Positions 1 through 10,172 are shown, numbered from the stretch's first letter. The stretch: DNA of 64,000 nucleotides from Bacteroides oleiciplenus YIT 12058 (GCF_000315485.1 NZ_JH992940.1:1500816-1564815); one strand, 5' to 3'. Numbers and translations are program-made. The notes: a model not told the origin generated them from the letters alone.

Positions 1-210
1 TAATAGCGGTCATTTGCCAAAGGACAACAATAGAAATTCCAAAATAAAGAGATAAAGAGCATTTCCTTTTTAATACAAAATGTCAAAGAACACTTGATTC
101 TTACTTTTTACACAACCTCCCGGGAGGAGGAGAATTGAGATAGTACTACTTATCATTAGCTTCATTTCTGAGCAGTTTTGAATGAATTCCCTAATAAATT
201 ACTTTGTGAT
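1..210. other. Non-coding left edge
   Basis: I see no supportable gene here. The stretch is A+T-rich and holds a 12-bp GC palindrome, CCTCCCGGGAGG, at 116-127. It may be the downstream or upstream flank of a gene outside the window. Confidence 0.5.
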
Positions 211-245
211 AAAAAAAATCGTTGACGAACTGATTTCGTCAACGA
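211..245 (-). terminator. Rho-independent terminator of the 523-aa gene
   Basis: On the minus strand an 11-bp perfect stem (arms 219-229 and 235-245) is followed by eight T residues (211-218 on plus are A). It lies directly past the stop codon of the gene ending at 250, which fits an intrinsic terminator. Confidence 0.85.
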
Positions 246-249
246 CTCG

Positions 250-1821
250 TCAGGAAATGAGGCGAAGCTTCTCTTTATTGACAAATGCTTCATAGGCTTC
301 TATATACCTCTTATAGTTACTCACCAGATTTTCGGGCTGTGCATCCACATCCAGCATCGAGGCAAGGAAAATCGCATATTCCTTCTTATCGCCACCCCTG
401 TGCTTTTGATAATGAAAGAAAAGACCGTAAAGCACCTCTACATACCCTTTCAGGATTTTCACCTGGTTCTTGTGAGCCAGTGAAATCTGGCCGCTCTGCA
501 AAAAAGACAGGAAATCATTTTCCAGCCACTGAACATGTTCGGAACTCATCAGATAGCCCCCTCTGGGGCCGGGTACTTTGTACAGAAATGCCAGGAGTGT
601 ATGTACTTCGCCCATATCGGGCAACTGGACTGCCAACGGACGCGAAAGCGGAATTGAAAGTTTCTCGTCGGACGAAATAGATATGAACGGACGCGAATAG
701 TTCTGTTCGTAAAGCTCCTGCCTGCTCTGTAGGTAGCTGCGTAGCATGCGGGGAAGACTTGCCTCGTACGCAACAAGTGGACTCAGGAATCCCAGACAGG
801 GCTCATTCAGCTTTCTGAAAGTCCACTGCGAAGCCCCCCGACCCTCGTTGTAATGCAAATGACCGGCATACTGATCGTTGCACAGGTCGTTCAGACAAGT
901 CCTCATCCATTGCTCGTCAACAAGCTGACTGTAAGGAATCCTATCATCGGACCGGCAACTGCTGCGAAGAAGGAAAAGGAAATTCTCAAGCGCCACAACA
1001 CCCTGCCACAGACAGGCTTCGGTATGCGAATACAGCTTGTTCCCGGCAAGCAGTGCCACCAAATCATCATAAAGTTGCATAGCATCTGCCTCACACTTTT
1101 CTGTGATATCCATACTGACCAAACGCTTCACCCGATTTCCGGCCTGCAGAATATCATACTTCAGTACCTCACACTCGTGGACAGGATGAAAGTAACGGGC
1201 ATCGTTGAACAGATACCGATAACCCATATAATCAGCACTCTGCAACAAATGCCCGAAATTTATAGTCAGTTCCAGATATAGTGAAGCCAATGCCCCCTTC
1301 AACTGTCCGCACAACTCAGCCGAAAGCCCTCTGCGAGAGGCTTCGTCCACCCATACCCCGGTGTCGTACACCTCTTCGAGCACTTCGCACAGCAACAGAC
1401 GCGCATCAGTGTCGGAACGCAACTGGCTGATTCTCTCTTTCAGCAACAATTTCAACCACCGGGCCTCGGCACGAAGAAGGGCACTGTAGAAACGATAGCA
1501 AACAGTGGGTTGCTCCTCGCAATAAAGTACATTCAGGGTATACTCCATCTCTTCCACCCTCAAGCGGCAGAGGGCAGCAGTGGCATTGAAATCCGGGAAA
1601 TGGGATGCCGACGGTAGGAAATCAAAAGAAGGGTAAGGCAGGTCAACGTGCCAATCGGATAATATTTCCCTCAACCGCTCCGTCAACTCGTCCGACGCCC
1701 CCGGCAAATCTTCCAGCTTCCACGTGGCTTGCTGAAGCCGCGCAGAAATGTAATGCTGCCCCTCCAAACTGGAAGGGGACAATGCACCACTGAAGATGGC
1801 GTTGGTCAAAGGAGTAAACAT
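250..1821 (-). CDS. Conserved hypothetical protein, 523 aa
   Basis: I do not recognise a family. The protein is largely helical in composition and rich in Leu, Glu and aromatic residues. It has no signal peptide or convincing membrane segment, so it is probably cytoplasmic. The C-terminal third (residues about 430-510) looks like a helical bundle. The start at 1821 is the first ATG downstream of a good promoter at 1953-1983, leaving a leader of about 125 nt; a strong terminator follows the stop. It is therefore a single-gene transcription unit. There is no catalytic motif I can point to, and the neighbours are unrelated core genes that give no functional hint. The reality of the gene is supported by its length and by the bracketing promoter and terminator. 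Confidence 0.7.
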   Translation of the reverse strand: MFTPLTNAIFSGALSPSSLEGQHYISARLQQATWKLEDLPGASDELTERLREILSDWHVDLPYPSFDFLPSASHFPDFNATAALCRLRVEEMEYTLNVLYCEEQPTVCYRFYSALLRAEARWLKLLLKERISQLRSDTDARLLLCEVLEEVYDTGVWVDEASRRGLSAELCGQLKGALASLYLELTINFGHLLQSADYMGYRYLFNDARYFHPVHECEVLKYDILQAGNRVKRLVSMDITEKCEADAMQLYDDLVALLAGNKLYSHTEACLWQGVVALENFLFLLRSSCRSDDRIPYSQLVDEQWMRTCLNDLCNDQYAGHLHYNEGRGASQWTFRKLNEPCLGFLSPLVAYEASLPRMLRSYLQSRQELYEQNYSRPFISISSDEKLSIPLSRPLAVQLPDMGEVHTLLAFLYKVPGPRGGYLMSSEHVQWLENDFLSFLQSGQISLAHKNQVKILKGYVEVLYGLFFHYQKHRGGDKKEYAIFLASMLDVDAQPENLVSNYKRYIEAYEAFVNKEKLRLIS

Positions 1822-1952
1822 AAGATACGATTTTGAGGCTCTTCATTTTAGTTTAACAGGTTAATAATCAGTAGTTCTGCCTTTCTCCAGATACTCATCA
1901 GCACAGGGATGACCCCAATCGTTCTTATAGGTTGCATGAGAAGAGAGTGTTG

Positions 1953-1983
1953 CAAATGTAGTAAACAGTTAATAAATATGCAA
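1953..1983 (-). promoter_or_regulatory. Bacteroides-type promoter for the 523-aa gene
   Basis: Minus-strand -7 box TACATTTG (1960-1953) matches TAnnTTTG exactly. A TTG (1983-1981) lies 20 nt upstream at the -33 position. Confidence 0.65.
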
Positions 1984-2104
1984 TTACCTTACGTTAATCA
2001 TTTCTAAATGCCGACATTTTGTAGGATTTTCAGGGTGGATGGCTGATCTTTACTAAAGAAAACAAAACGAAGCAACGCTTCGACACAAAAAATAGGCAAG
2101 CTTA

Positions 2105-2136
2105 TTTTGTACTACTTTCAGTTTGCATTATCTTTG
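2105..2136 (+). promoter_or_regulatory. Promoter of the DUF4105 gene, probably leaderless
   Basis: TTTTG at 2105-2109, 19 nt, then TATCTTTG at 2129-2136: a full match to the Bacteroides -33/-7 consensus. Only seven nucleotides separate the -7 box from the ATG at 2144, so the transcript should begin at or within a few bases of the start codon. Confidence 0.75.
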
Positions 2137-2143
2137 CACCGAA

Positions 2144-3340
2144 ATGAAACGAACCATCCTTTTACTGATTATAAGCGCGTTTTGTGCCATCGGTCTGAAA
2201 GCCCAACGCGCCGATTCCATCCGCATCAGCCTGCTGACGTGCGCATCGGGCGGAGAGATATATTCCCTTTTCGGACATACCGCCATCCGCTACGAAAACT
2301 ATACGCAAGGCATCGATGCAGTTTTCAATTACGGTATGTTCAATTTCAATGCCCCCAACTTCATCTTCCGCTTCGCCCTGGGAGAAACGGATTACCAATT
2401 GGGAGTGACAAGCTACGAACGCTTTGCCGAAGAATACGACTATCTGGGACGGGACGTCTGGCAGCAGACACTCAACTTCACCCAAGACGAAAAGGAACAT
2501 CTGGTTCGCCTGCTCCAGGAGAACTACCGCCCGGAGAACCGCGTGTACCGCTACAACTTCTTCTACGACAACTGTGCCACCCGCCCACGCGACCAAATTG
2601 AGAGCGCCATCGACGGCTCCCTGCAATATACTGACAATATGACCGAAAACAACACGGGAGTCTCTTTCCGTGACTTGCTGCATAAATATAGCGAAGGCCA
2701 CCCTTGGTCGCGCTTCGGCATGGACATGTGCATGGGCAGCGAAGCCGACAAGCCCATCAACCGGAGACTGATGATGTTCATCCCTTTCTACGTGCAGGAG
2801 TACTTCAATACAGCCCAAATCGTAAATAAGGAAGGACAGGCCCGTCCGCTGGTATCCGCCGAAGAGAAAATAGTAGTGACCGGACTGACAGATGCCGACC
2901 ACCGCTCCGGAGGCATCACCCCGATGCAGGCTTCCCTACTGCTGTTCATCGTGGTGACAGCCGTCACCATTTATGGCATACGGCACCAGAAGACTCTTTG
3001 GGGAGTGGACTTACTCTTGTTTTTCTGCGCAGGAGTGGCCGGATGCATCCTTGCTTTCCTCGCTTTGTTCTCCCAACACCCGGCAGTAAGTCCCAATTAC
3101 CTGCTATTTGTATTTCATCCTCTGCACTTGTTTTGCCTCCCGTGGATGATAAACAAGGTGAGAAAACGGCAGAAAAGCAGGTACATGGTAGCTAATTTTA
3201 TCGTTTTAACACTTTTTATACTGCTTTGGGCGATAATACCGCAAAGATTTGACTTAGCTGTATTACCTTTGGCACTTTGTTTGCTGGTACGTTCAGCAAG
3301 CAATCTTGTTTTGACATCGAAAAAGAGAGAAAAGAGATAA
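2144..3340 (+). CDS. DUF4105 (Lnb N-terminal periplasmic domain) protein
   Basis: An exported membrane protein of about 398 aa. The chosen start (MKRTILLL) gives a clean signal peptide ending near LKAQ; an upstream in-frame start at 2123 lies inside the promoter and is rejected. The mature N-terminus (residues about 25-200) carries the DUF4105 pattern: a GGEIYSLFGHTAIR segment, then a YNFFYDNCATR segment with conserved His and Cys-Ala-Thr. This is reminiscent of a papain/NlpC-like permuted fold, though the activity is not established. The C-terminal part has about four hydrophobic segments (residues about 265-395). The stop codon abuts the ATG of the next gene (TAAATG), so the two are surely cotranscribed and probably act together at the cell envelope. 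Confidence 0.8.
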   Translation: MKRTILLLIISAFCAIGLKAQRADSIRISLLTCASGGEIYSLFGHTAIRYENYTQGIDAVFNYGMFNFNAPNFIFRFALGETDYQLGVTSYERFAEEYDYLGRDVWQQTLNFTQDEKEHLVRLLQENYRPENRVYRYNFFYDNCATRPRDQIESAIDGSLQYTDNMTENNTGVSFRDLLHKYSEGHPWSRFGMDMCMGSEADKPINRRLMMFIPFYVQEYFNTAQIVNKEGQARPLVSAEEKIVVTGLTDADHRSGGITPMQASLLLFIVVTAVTIYGIRHQKTLWGVDLLLFFCAGVAGCILAFLALFSQHPAVSPNYLLFVFHPLHLFCLPWMINKVRKRQKSRYMVANFIVLTLFILLWAIIPQRFDLAVLPLALCLLVRSASNLVLTSKKREKR

Positions 3341-4909
3341 ATGAAAAAGGGACTGATTACTTCCATACTCGCACTAACATTCACCGGTCTGCAAGCGCAA
3401 CCGTTGCCCACCGCCCCGAAACTGGTGGTGACGCTGACGATTGACCAGTTGCGCACCGATTATATGGAAGCATTTTCGTCCTTATACGGAGAGAAAGGTT
3501 TCAAGAGGCTGATGCGCGAAGGAAAGGTGTTCTACCAGACCGAATTCCCCTTCAACGGAGCAGACCGCGCTTCCGCCATTGCTGCCATCTACAGCGGCAC
3601 AACGCCCTCAATGAACGGCATTATATCCCGACATTGGATGGACATCAATACGCTGCGCCCGGTGAACTGCGTGGACGACGCCGCTTTTATGGGCAACTTC
3701 ACCGACGAAAACTCCTCTCCCTCACAACTACTGACTTCCACTATTGCCGATGAACTGAAGATAGCCACCCGAAACAAAGGTCTGGTATACGCCATCGCCC
3801 CTTCACGCGACGCAGCCGTGCTGGCTGCCGGACACTCCGGAAACGGCGCTTTCTGGCTGAACGAAAACACAGGCAAGTGGTGCAGCACTACATATTACAG
3901 CGAGTTCCCGTGGTGGGTGAGCCAATATAATGAAAAGAAGTCACCCGATTACCGCATCCGCGACATGGTGTGGGAACCCGTACACCCAATCACTCGATAT
4001 ACTTTCCTGCCGGAATGGCGGGACCAAGCTTTCAAATATAAATTCGACAGCGAACGGATTAATAAATTCCGCCGGCTCATTACCAGCCCCTTCATCAACG
4101 ACGAGGTGAATCTGCTGGCAGAAGAGCTGCTGGATAAAGGCACTATTGCAAAAGACGAAATTCCGGATTTGCTGGCGCTGACCTATTATGCTGGAAACTA
4201 TAACCATAGGAGCACGCAGGAATGTGCCATGGAGATGCAGGATACCTATGTACGCCTGGACAACAGCATCGCTTCCCTACTCGACCTCATCGACCGCAAA
4301 GTAGGCCTGCACAACGTGCTGTTCTGCATCACTTCCACCGGGTATGCCGACGCCGAAGCTCCCGACCTTGCCCTCTACCGCATCCCGGGCGGAGAGTTCC
4401 ACCTGAACCGCTGTGCCACGTTGCTGAACATGTACCTCATGGCTACGTATGGCGAAGGGCAGTACGTAGAGACTTATCATAACCAGCAGATTTATCTTAA
4501 CCATAAACTCATAGAGAACAAGCAGCTGGATTTAGCGGAGATACAAGACAAATCCGCCGATTTCCTGATACAATTCAGTGGGGTGAATGAAGCGTATTCC
4601 GCCCATCGCCTGTTGCTGGGTCCCTGGTCGCCCCAAATTGAACTTGTACGAAATGCTTTCCATCGCAAACGCTCCGGCGACCTGCTGGTAGACGTATTGC
4701 CGGGCTGGACTATTGTAGAAGAAAATGTCACCGACAATCGCGTAGTGCGACATGCCGATGTCCCCGCTCCGCTCATCTTCCTGGGTGGTGGAGTGAAACC
4801 CGAAACCATACGGGTTCCTGTCAATATTACCCGCATAGCTCCTACCCTGTCAAGTGCGATGCGCATCCGCGCCCCGAATGCTTGCACAGCTACTCCGCTA
4901 AACTTCTGA
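3341..4909 (+). CDS. Alkaline phosphatase-superfamily protein, apparently catalytically dead
   Basis: A 522-aa exported protein with a signal peptide (residues 1-20) and the overall layout of PafA-type phosphatases/phosphodiesterases. That layout is TIDQLRTDY near residue 34, SGTTPSMNGI at 85-94, and the C-terminal VPAPLIFLGGG and IAPTL blocks. The first metal-ligand Asp (D35) is kept. The nucleophile region reads GADRASA (73-79) with no Thr or Ser at the expected site. The usual D-H-G metal motif is S332-T333-G334. The His before the VP block is missing, and the Asp of the usual TDIAPTL block is R498. These are alignments by eye. It is translationally coupled to the DUF4105 gene. A structural or binding role is more likely than phosphate ester hydrolysis. 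Confidence 0.75.
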   Translation: MKKGLITSILALTFTGLQAQPLPTAPKLVVTLTIDQLRTDYMEAFSSLYGEKGFKRLMREGKVFYQTEFPFNGADRASAIAAIYSGTTPSMNGIISRHWMDINTLRPVNCVDDAAFMGNFTDENSSPSQLLTSTIADELKIATRNKGLVYAIAPSRDAAVLAAGHSGNGAFWLNENTGKWCSTTYYSEFPWWVSQYNEKKSPDYRIRDMVWEPVHPITRYTFLPEWRDQAFKYKFDSERINKFRRLITSPFINDEVNLLAEELLDKGTIAKDEIPDLLALTYYAGNYNHRSTQECAMEMQDTYVRLDNSIASLLDLIDRKVGLHNVLFCITSTGYADAEAPDLALYRIPGGEFHLNRCATLLNMYLMATYGEGQYVETYHNQQIYLNHKLIENKQLDLAEIQDKSADFLIQFSGVNEAYSAHRLLLGPWSPQIELVRNAFHRKRSGDLLVDVLPGWTIVEENVTDNRVVRHADVPAPLIFLGGGVKPETIRVPVNITRIAPTLSSAMRIRAPNACTATPLNF

Positions 4910-4987
4910 TTAGAGAGCTAAGAGCTGAAAGTTGAGTGTTTTACTCAAAAACAATTCGCAAACTTCTCGTAAATCAGCATTTTAATG

Positions 4988-4995
4988 TAACTTTG
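4988..4995 (+). promoter_or_regulatory. -7 box upstream of secA
   Basis: TAACTTTG matches TAnnTTTG. I find no clear -33 TTG at 19-21 nt, so only the -7 element is claimed. The implied leader is about 60 nt. Confidence 0.45.
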
Positions 4996-5061
4996 TCCCC
5001 GTATTCGGGATAAAGTTATACCTGAATCAATTTAGTAAATAATAATAAAAACAGATATATA

Positions 5062-8000
5062 ATGGGATTTAATGAATTATTAAGCTCGATTTTCGGCAAC
5101 AAATCCACACGCGACATGAAGGAAATTCAACCGTGGGTAGACAAAATCAAAGCCGCTTACCCGGAAGTTGCCAAACTCGATAACGACGCCCTACGCGCCA
5201 AGACAGAAGAACTGAAAACCTACATCTACAACTCCGCCACCGAACAGCGCGCCAAAGTAGAAGAGCTGAAAGCAGGTATCGAGGAAATCGAACTGGAAAA
5301 CCGTGAAGAGGTTTTCACGCAGATAGATAAGATAGAAAAGGACATTCTGGAAACCTACGAGAAAGCACTCGACGAAGTGTTACCCGTAGCCTTCTCTATT
5401 GTGAAAGAGACTGCCAAGCGTTTCTCAGAAAATGAGGAAATCGTAGTTACAGCTACCGAGTTCGACCGCCACCTGGCTGCCACGAAAGACTTCGTACGCA
5501 TCGAGGGCGACAAAGCAATCTATCAAAACCACTGGATGGCAGGCGGCACGGAAGTCACCTGGAACATGGTGCACTATGACGTGCAGCTCTTCGGTGGTGT
5601 GGTATTGCATAAAGGTAAGATTGCCGAAATGGCAACGGGTGAAGGTAAGACCTTAGTGGCTACCCTCCCGGTATTCCTCAACGCCCTGACCGGAAACGGT
5701 GTGCATGTGGTGACCGTGAACGACTACCTGTCAAAACGTGACTCCGAATGGATGGGACCGTTGTATATGTTCCACGGCTTGAGCGTGGATTGCATCGACA
5801 AGCACCAACCCAACTCTGACGCACGCCGTCAGGCATATCTGGCAGACATCACGTTCGGTACGAACAACGAATTCGGTTTCGACTACCTGCGTGACAATAT
5901 GGCCATCAGCCCGAAAGACCTCGTACAGCGCCAGCACAACTATGCCATCGTCGATGAGGTGGACTCCGTATTGATTGACGATGCCCGTACGCCGTTGATT
6001 ATTTCCGGTCCTGTGCCGAAAGGTGAAGATCAGTTGTTCGAACAACTCCGCCCGCTCGTAGAGCGCCTGGTGGAAGCTCAGAAAAAACTGGCTACCCAAT
6101 ATCTGGCCGATGCCAAGCGTCTCATTGCTTCTAATGACAAGAAAGACCAGGAAGAGGGTTTTCTCGCCCTGTTCCGCAGTCATAAGGCATTGCCTAAAAA
6201 CAAGCCTTTGATTAAATACCTGAGTGAGCAAGGCATCAAAGCCGGTATGCTGAAGACTGAGGAAATCTACATGGAGCAGAACAACAAACGTATGCACGAA
6301 GCAACCGACCCGTTGTACTTCGTCATCGAAGAAAAACTGAACAGTGTAGACCTGACAGATAAAGGTGTGGACTTGATCACCGGTGACTCGGAAGACCCTA
6401 CCCTCTTCGTATTGCCCGACATCGCCGCACAACTCTCCGAACTGGAAAATGAAACACATCTGACTGACGAAGAACGTTTGGCTAAGAAGGACGAACTGAT
6501 GACCAACTATGCCATCAAGTCAGAGCGTGTGCACACCATCAACCAGTTGCTGAAAGCATACACCATGTTCGAGATTAATGATGAGTACGTTGTTCTCGAC
6601 GGTCAAGTGAAGATTGTGGACGAGCAGACCGGACGTATCATGGAAGGTCGCCGCTACTCCGACGGTTTGCACCAGGCCATCGAAGCCAAGGAAAACGTAA
6701 AAGTGGAAGCTGCCACGCAGACATTTGCCACTATTACATTGCAGAATTACTTCCGTATGTATCACAAACTCTCGGGTATGACCGGTACTGCCGAAACGGA
6801 AGCAGGTGAGTTGTGGGACATCTACAAGTTGGACGTAGTGGTAATCCCCACCAACCGCCCCATTGCCCGTAAAGACATGAACGACCGCGTTTACAAGACG
6901 AAACGCGAGAAATATAAAGCAGTTATCGAAGAAATCGAACAGTTGGTGCAAGCCGGACGTCCCGTTCTGGTAGGTACTACATCAGTAGAAATCTCCGAAA
7001 TGCTGAGCAAGATGTTGACTATGCGCAAGATTGAGCACAACGTCTTGAATGCCAAATTGCACCAGAAGGAAGCAGACATCGTAGCGAAAGCCGGTTTCAG
7101 CGGAACAGTAACCATTGCTACCAACATGGCAGGTCGTGGTACTGATATCAAGCTGAGCCCGGAAGTGAAAGCTGCGGGTGGTTTGGCCATCATCGGTACC
7201 GAGCGTCATGAATCCCGTCGTGTAGACCGCCAGTTGCGCGGACGTGCTGGACGTCAGGGTGACCCGGGTTCTTCCGTGTTCTTCGTGTCACTGGAAGACG
7301 ACCTGATGCGTCTGTTCTCTTCCGACCGCATCGCAGGTGTTATGGACCGCCTCGGCTTCAAGGAAGGCGAAATGATTGAGCACAAGATGATTTCCAATTC
7401 CATCGAACGTGCACAGAAGAAGGTGGAAGAAAACAACTTCGGTGTACGTAAACGCTTGCTGGAATATGATGACGTGATGAACAAGCAGCGTACCGTTGTG
7501 TACACCAAACGCCGTCATGCCCTGATGGGTGAACGTATCGGTATGGATATCGTCAACATGATTTGGGACCGCGTTGCCGCTGCCGTTGAAGCACCCGACT
7601 ACGAAAACTGCAAAATGGACTTCCTTCAGACACTTGCCATGGAGGTTCCTTTCAGCGAGGAACAATTCCGCAATGAAAAGAAAGAGAAGCTTACAGACAA
7701 TGCCTTTAATGCGGCAATGGAACTGTTTAAACAGAAGACGGACCGCATGGCACAAATTGCTTATCCGGTCATCAAGCAGGTTTATGAGACTCAAGGACAT
7801 ATGTATGAGAATATCCTTATCCCCATTACGGACGGTAAGCGCATGTATAATATCTCCTGTAGCCTGAAAGCCGCTTATGAGAGCCAGTGTAAGGAAGTGG
7901 TGAAAGCTTTTGAAAAGTCAATCCTGCTGCACGTCATCGACGAATCATGGAAAGAAAACCTTCGTGAACTCGATGAGCTGAAACATTCTGTGCAGAATGC

Positions 8001-8355
8001 AAGTTACGAGCAGAAAGACCCGTTGTTGATTTACAAACTGGAGTCTGTAAATCTGTTCGACGCAATGGTCAACAAAATCAATAATCAGACTATCTCTATC
8101 CTGATGCGCGGACAGATTCCGGTGCAGGAGCCGCAGGAAATACGCCAAGCTGCTCCCGAACAAAAACAGGATATGAGCAAGTATCGCGAACAGAAAGCAG
8201 ACCTGAGTGACCCGAATCAACAGGAAGCCGCCCAGCACGACACGCGCGAAGTAAAGCGTGAACCGATGCGTGCGGAAAAGACCGTAGGACGTAATGACCT
8301 TTGTCCTTGCGGAAGCGGTAAGAAGTTCAAGAACTGTCATGGAAAGAATGTGTAA
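5062..8355 (+). CDS. secA: Preprotein translocase ATPase SecA
   Basis: Motor of the Sec pathway: it binds SecYEG and drives unfolded preproteins across the inner membrane using ATP. The protein is 1097 aa, long for SecA but normal in Bacteroidetes because of insertions. Visible motifs are MATGEGKT (Walker A, residue about 190), the [21 protein letters not shown]-like block, TGTAETE, the second helicase domain block [12 protein letters not shown], and [14 protein letters not shown]. The C-terminal SEC-C zinc motif ([13 protein letters not shown]) is present, preceded by a charged low-conservation linker. The gene stands alone between its own promoter and a strong terminator. Identification is secure. 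Confidence 0.98.
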   Translation: MGFNELLSSIFGNKSTRDMKEIQPWVDKIKAAYPEVAKLDNDALRAKTEELKTYIYNSATEQRAKVEELKAGIEEIELENREEVFTQIDKIEKDILETYEKALDEVLPVAFSIVKETAKRFSENEEIVVTATEFDRHLAATKDFVRIEGDKAIYQNHWMAGGTEVTWNMVHYDVQLFGGVVLHKGKIAEMATGEGKTLVATLPVFLNALTGNGVHVVTVNDYLSKRDSEWMGPLYMFHGLSVDCIDKHQPNSDARRQAYLADITFGTNNEFGFDYLRDNMAISPKDLVQRQHNYAIVDEVDSVLIDDARTPLIISGPVPKGEDQLFEQLRPLVERLVEAQKKLATQYLADAKRLIASNDKKDQEEGFLALFRSHKALPKNKPLIKYLSEQGIKAGMLKTEEIYMEQNNKRMHEATDPLYFVIEEKLNSVDLTDKGVDLITGDSEDPTLFVLPDIAAQLSELENETHLTDEERLAKKDELMTNYAIKSERVHTINQLLKAYTMFEINDEYVVLDGQVKIVDEQTGRIMEGRRYSDGLHQAIEAKENVKVEAATQTFATITLQNYFRMYHKLSGMTGTAETEAGELWDIYKLDVVVIPTNRPIARKDMNDRVYKTKREKYKAVIEEIEQLVQAGRPVLVGTTSVEISEMLSKMLTMRKIEHNVLNAKLHQKEADIVAKAGFSGTVTIATNMAGRGTDIKLSPEVKAAGGLAIIGTERHESRRVDRQLRGRAGRQGDPGSSVFFVSLEDDLMRLFSSDRIAGVMDRLGFKEGEMIEHKMISNSIERAQKKVEENNFGVRKRLLEYDDVMNKQRTVVYTKRRHALMGERIGMDIVNMIWDRVAAAVEAPDYENCKMDFLQTLAMEVPFSEEQFRNEKKEKLTDNAFNAAMELFKQKTDRMAQIAYPVIKQVYETQGHMYENILIPITDGKRMYNISCSLKAAYESQCKEVVKAFEKSILLHVIDESWKENLRELDELKHSVQNASYEQKDPLLIYKLESVNLFDAMVNKINNQTISILMRGQIPVQEPQEIRQAAPEQKQDMSKYREQKADLSDPNQQEAAQHDTREVKREPMRAEKTVGRNDLCPCGSGKKFKNCHGKNV

Positions 8356-8369
8356 TCAGTGATTAAGTC

Positions 8370-8402
8370 TTAGTGATTAGTGATAAGTATGCTAATCACT
8401 AA
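8370..8402. repeat. Inverted repeat after secA
   Basis: TTAGTGATTAG (8370-8380) and its exact complement CTAATCACTAA (8392-8402), with a further copy of CTAATCACTAA at 8406-8416. It could form a hairpin upstream of the secA terminator. Confidence 0.6.
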
Positions 8403-8417
8403 ACGCTAATCACTAAT

Positions 8418-8454
8418 AAAAGCCTCAAACGGTTAAAAACTGTTTGAGGCTTTT
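8418..8454 (+). terminator. secA intrinsic terminator
   Basis: A 13-bp perfect stem (AAAAGCCTCAAAC, 8418-8430; complement 8442-8454) with an 11-nt loop. The T-rich end is part of the stem. Confidence 0.85.
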
Positions 8455-8473
8455 ATATATCCATACAAAAGCG

Positions 8474-8481
8474 TATTTTTG
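8474..8481 (+). promoter_or_regulatory. -7 box upstream of the 369-aa lipoprotein gene
   Basis: TATTTTTG matches TAnnTTTG, 25 nt before the ATG and immediately after the secA terminator. No good -33 box was identified. Confidence 0.5.
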
Positions 8482-8506
8482 TTATTCTTAGATAAAGAAG
8501 AAGCTT

Positions 8507-9616
8507 ATGACCAAATATTCATACTCCCTATTAGTCTGCTGCGCTATACTCTTTGGTGGTTGCCAAAGCATAGAGCAACTGTCCATTGACTATATGTTGC
8601 CGGCGGAAGTCAGTTTCCCGGCCAGCCTGAAACGTGTAGCTGTGGTAAATAATATGCCACCTATCCCGGACAATCAGTTGATTGTAGAAGAAGCTGATGA
8701 GAAGACAAAAGACAAGACAGAAGTAGCACGTAAGACGACCTACTTCAACGGGGATTCCAAAACCGCCACAGAATCACTGGCCGAAGCACTTGCTCATGAG
8801 AATTACTTCGATGAAGTCGTCATTTGCGACTCCGTCCTGCGCGCCAATGACATGATTCCACGCGAAAGTACACTTAGCAAAAACGAAGTGGAAAAACTTA
8901 CCGAAAGCCTGGATGTGGACTTCCTGATAGCCCTGGAAAATGTACAGATACGTTCTCTTCGCAAAATTGAGTATTTGCCGGAGTGGGGAGCATATGTAGG
9001 CACCCTCGACGTTAAAGTGTATCCTACTGTAAAAGTGTATCTGCCCAAGCGAAGCGGCCCGATGGTAACCGTCAACGCCAATGACAGTATATTCTGGGAA
9101 CACACGAGCGCTAATATGGCTTTAGCAGGCTCAGGTCTCATTACCGATGAAGATATGCTGAAAGAGGCGTCTGAATTTGCAGGTACTGTTCCTGTCAAGC
9201 ACATACTGCCATACTGGACCACAGCTTCCCGCTATCTGTTTACGGGTGGTTCTGTGAATATGCGCGATGCTGCCGTTTTTGTTCGCGAGGACAATTGGGA
9301 AAAAGCAATCGAGCTTTGGAAGCAGACTTATGAAAAAAAGAAAAAAGGAAAGCAGAAAATGTATGCCGCCTACAACGTAGCTTTAGGGTATGAAATGCAG
9401 GACAGCCTCTACAAAGCCGAAGAATGGGCATTGAAAGCACAGAAGGAGGCATATGACATCGATAAAATAGAAGAGAAGAAAAATCAAGTCAATGTAGATT
9501 TCAGCGATGTCCCCAACTACTTTACAGTGACCCGTTATTTGAATGCATTGCAGGAACGAAAGGAAGGGATGACCCGTCTGAATGCCCAAATGCAACGATT
9601 TAACAACGATTTTTAA
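8507..9616 (+). CDS. DUF6340-like TPR lipoprotein
   Basis: A 369-aa predicted lipoprotein: the hydrophobic N-terminus ends in a lipobox-like FGGC (Cys at residue about 20), so it is probably anchored in the envelope. After the lipobox comes a conserved QSIEQLSIDYMLPAEVSFP segment that I associate with the Bacteroidetes DUF6340 family, an attribution from memory. Residues about 50-250 form an alpha/beta domain that recalls the GNA1162/TolB-N type fold only in general shape. The C-terminal part (about 255-320) has TPR-like helical pairs (WEKAIELWKQTYE, AYNVALGYEMQDSLYKAEEWALKA). The biochemical role is unknown. Confidence 0.75.
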   Translation: MTKYSYSLLVCCAILFGGCQSIEQLSIDYMLPAEVSFPASLKRVAVVNNMPPIPDNQLIVEEADEKTKDKTEVARKTTYFNGDSKTATESLAEALAHENYFDEVVICDSVLRANDMIPRESTLSKNEVEKLTESLDVDFLIALENVQIRSLRKIEYLPEWGAYVGTLDVKVYPTVKVYLPKRSGPMVTVNANDSIFWEHTSANMALAGSGLITDEDMLKEASEFAGTVPVKHILPYWTTASRYLFTGGSVNMRDAAVFVREDNWEKAIELWKQTYEKKKKGKQKMYAAYNVALGYEMQDSLYKAEEWALKAQKEAYDIDKIEEKKNQVNVDFSDVPNYFTVTRYLNALQERKEGMTRLNAQMQRFNNDF

Positions 9617-9647
9617 TCAAATGATGCGGGAGTAATTGTTTTTTTTA

Positions 9648-9655
9648 TACCTTTG
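9648..9655 (+). promoter_or_regulatory. -7 box upstream of the 148-aa gene
   Basis: TACCTTTG matches TAnnTTTG exactly, with 27 nt to the ATG at 9683. Confidence 0.5.
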
Positions 9656-9682
9656 AACATCCATTAAGAAAGAATATCTATT

Positions 9683-10129
9683 ATGAAACTGAGCCAAGCA
9701 TCCTTATCGCTCCTCGAAACGACTATTAAACAAGCAGTCGACAAGTACACTTGCGGCTGTGAGCAAACCATTGTGACCGACATCCATCTGCAAGCAAACC
9801 AAAATTCCGGTGAATTGACTGTATTTGATGATGAAGACGAAGAATTGGCAAACATAACCATTGAAGAATGGCTGACTTATGACGGAGACGACTTCTATGA
9901 AAGTGTGGAACGCACTCTTGTCAACTTACTCAATAATCTGAAGAATAGCGGTGACTTCGACAGACTGACGATTCTGAAACCTTACTCATTCGTACTGGTA
10001 GATGACGAAAAAGAAACAGTCGCCGAGTTATTACTAATGGATGACGATACACTGCTCGTGAATGAGGAACTGCTGAAAGGACTGGATGAGGAGTTGGACG
10101 ATTTTCTGAAAGATTTATTGGAAAAATAA
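9683..10129 (+). CDS. Acidic conserved hypothetical protein
   Basis: A 148-aa protein with no signal peptide or membrane segment, strongly acidic throughout. The end is an Asp/Glu/Leu-rich helical tail (about residues 125-148). The single CGC at residues 24-26 is the only cysteine motif. I do not recognise the family. It has its own -7 box and a perfect bidirectional terminator after it, so it is a single-gene unit. Codon use and length support a real gene. Confidence 0.7.
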   Translation: MKLSQASLSLLETTIKQAVDKYTCGCEQTIVTDIHLQANQNSGELTVFDDEDEELANITIEEWLTYDGDDFYESVERTLVNLLNNLKNSGDFDRLTILKPYSFVLVDDEKETVAELLLMDDDTLLVNEELLKGLDEELDDFLKDLLEK

Positions 10130-10172
10130 TTCTATAAATAGTAACCGGAGATTTACTCCTGGCATAAAATAG

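Larger units (their letters stand above)
1822..2143. other. Divergent intergenic region
   Basis: This 322-bp gap holds two divergent promoters (minus at 1953-1983, plus at 2105-2136) and a small perfect hairpin, CGAAGC-AAC-GCTTCG, at 2068-2082 just upstream of the plus -33 box. I see no ORF of note in it. Confidence 0.6.

Noticed and set aside
2123..2143. Upstream extension of the DUF4105 gene
   Set aside because: The extension would start inside the -33/-7 promoter and would spoil the signal peptide.
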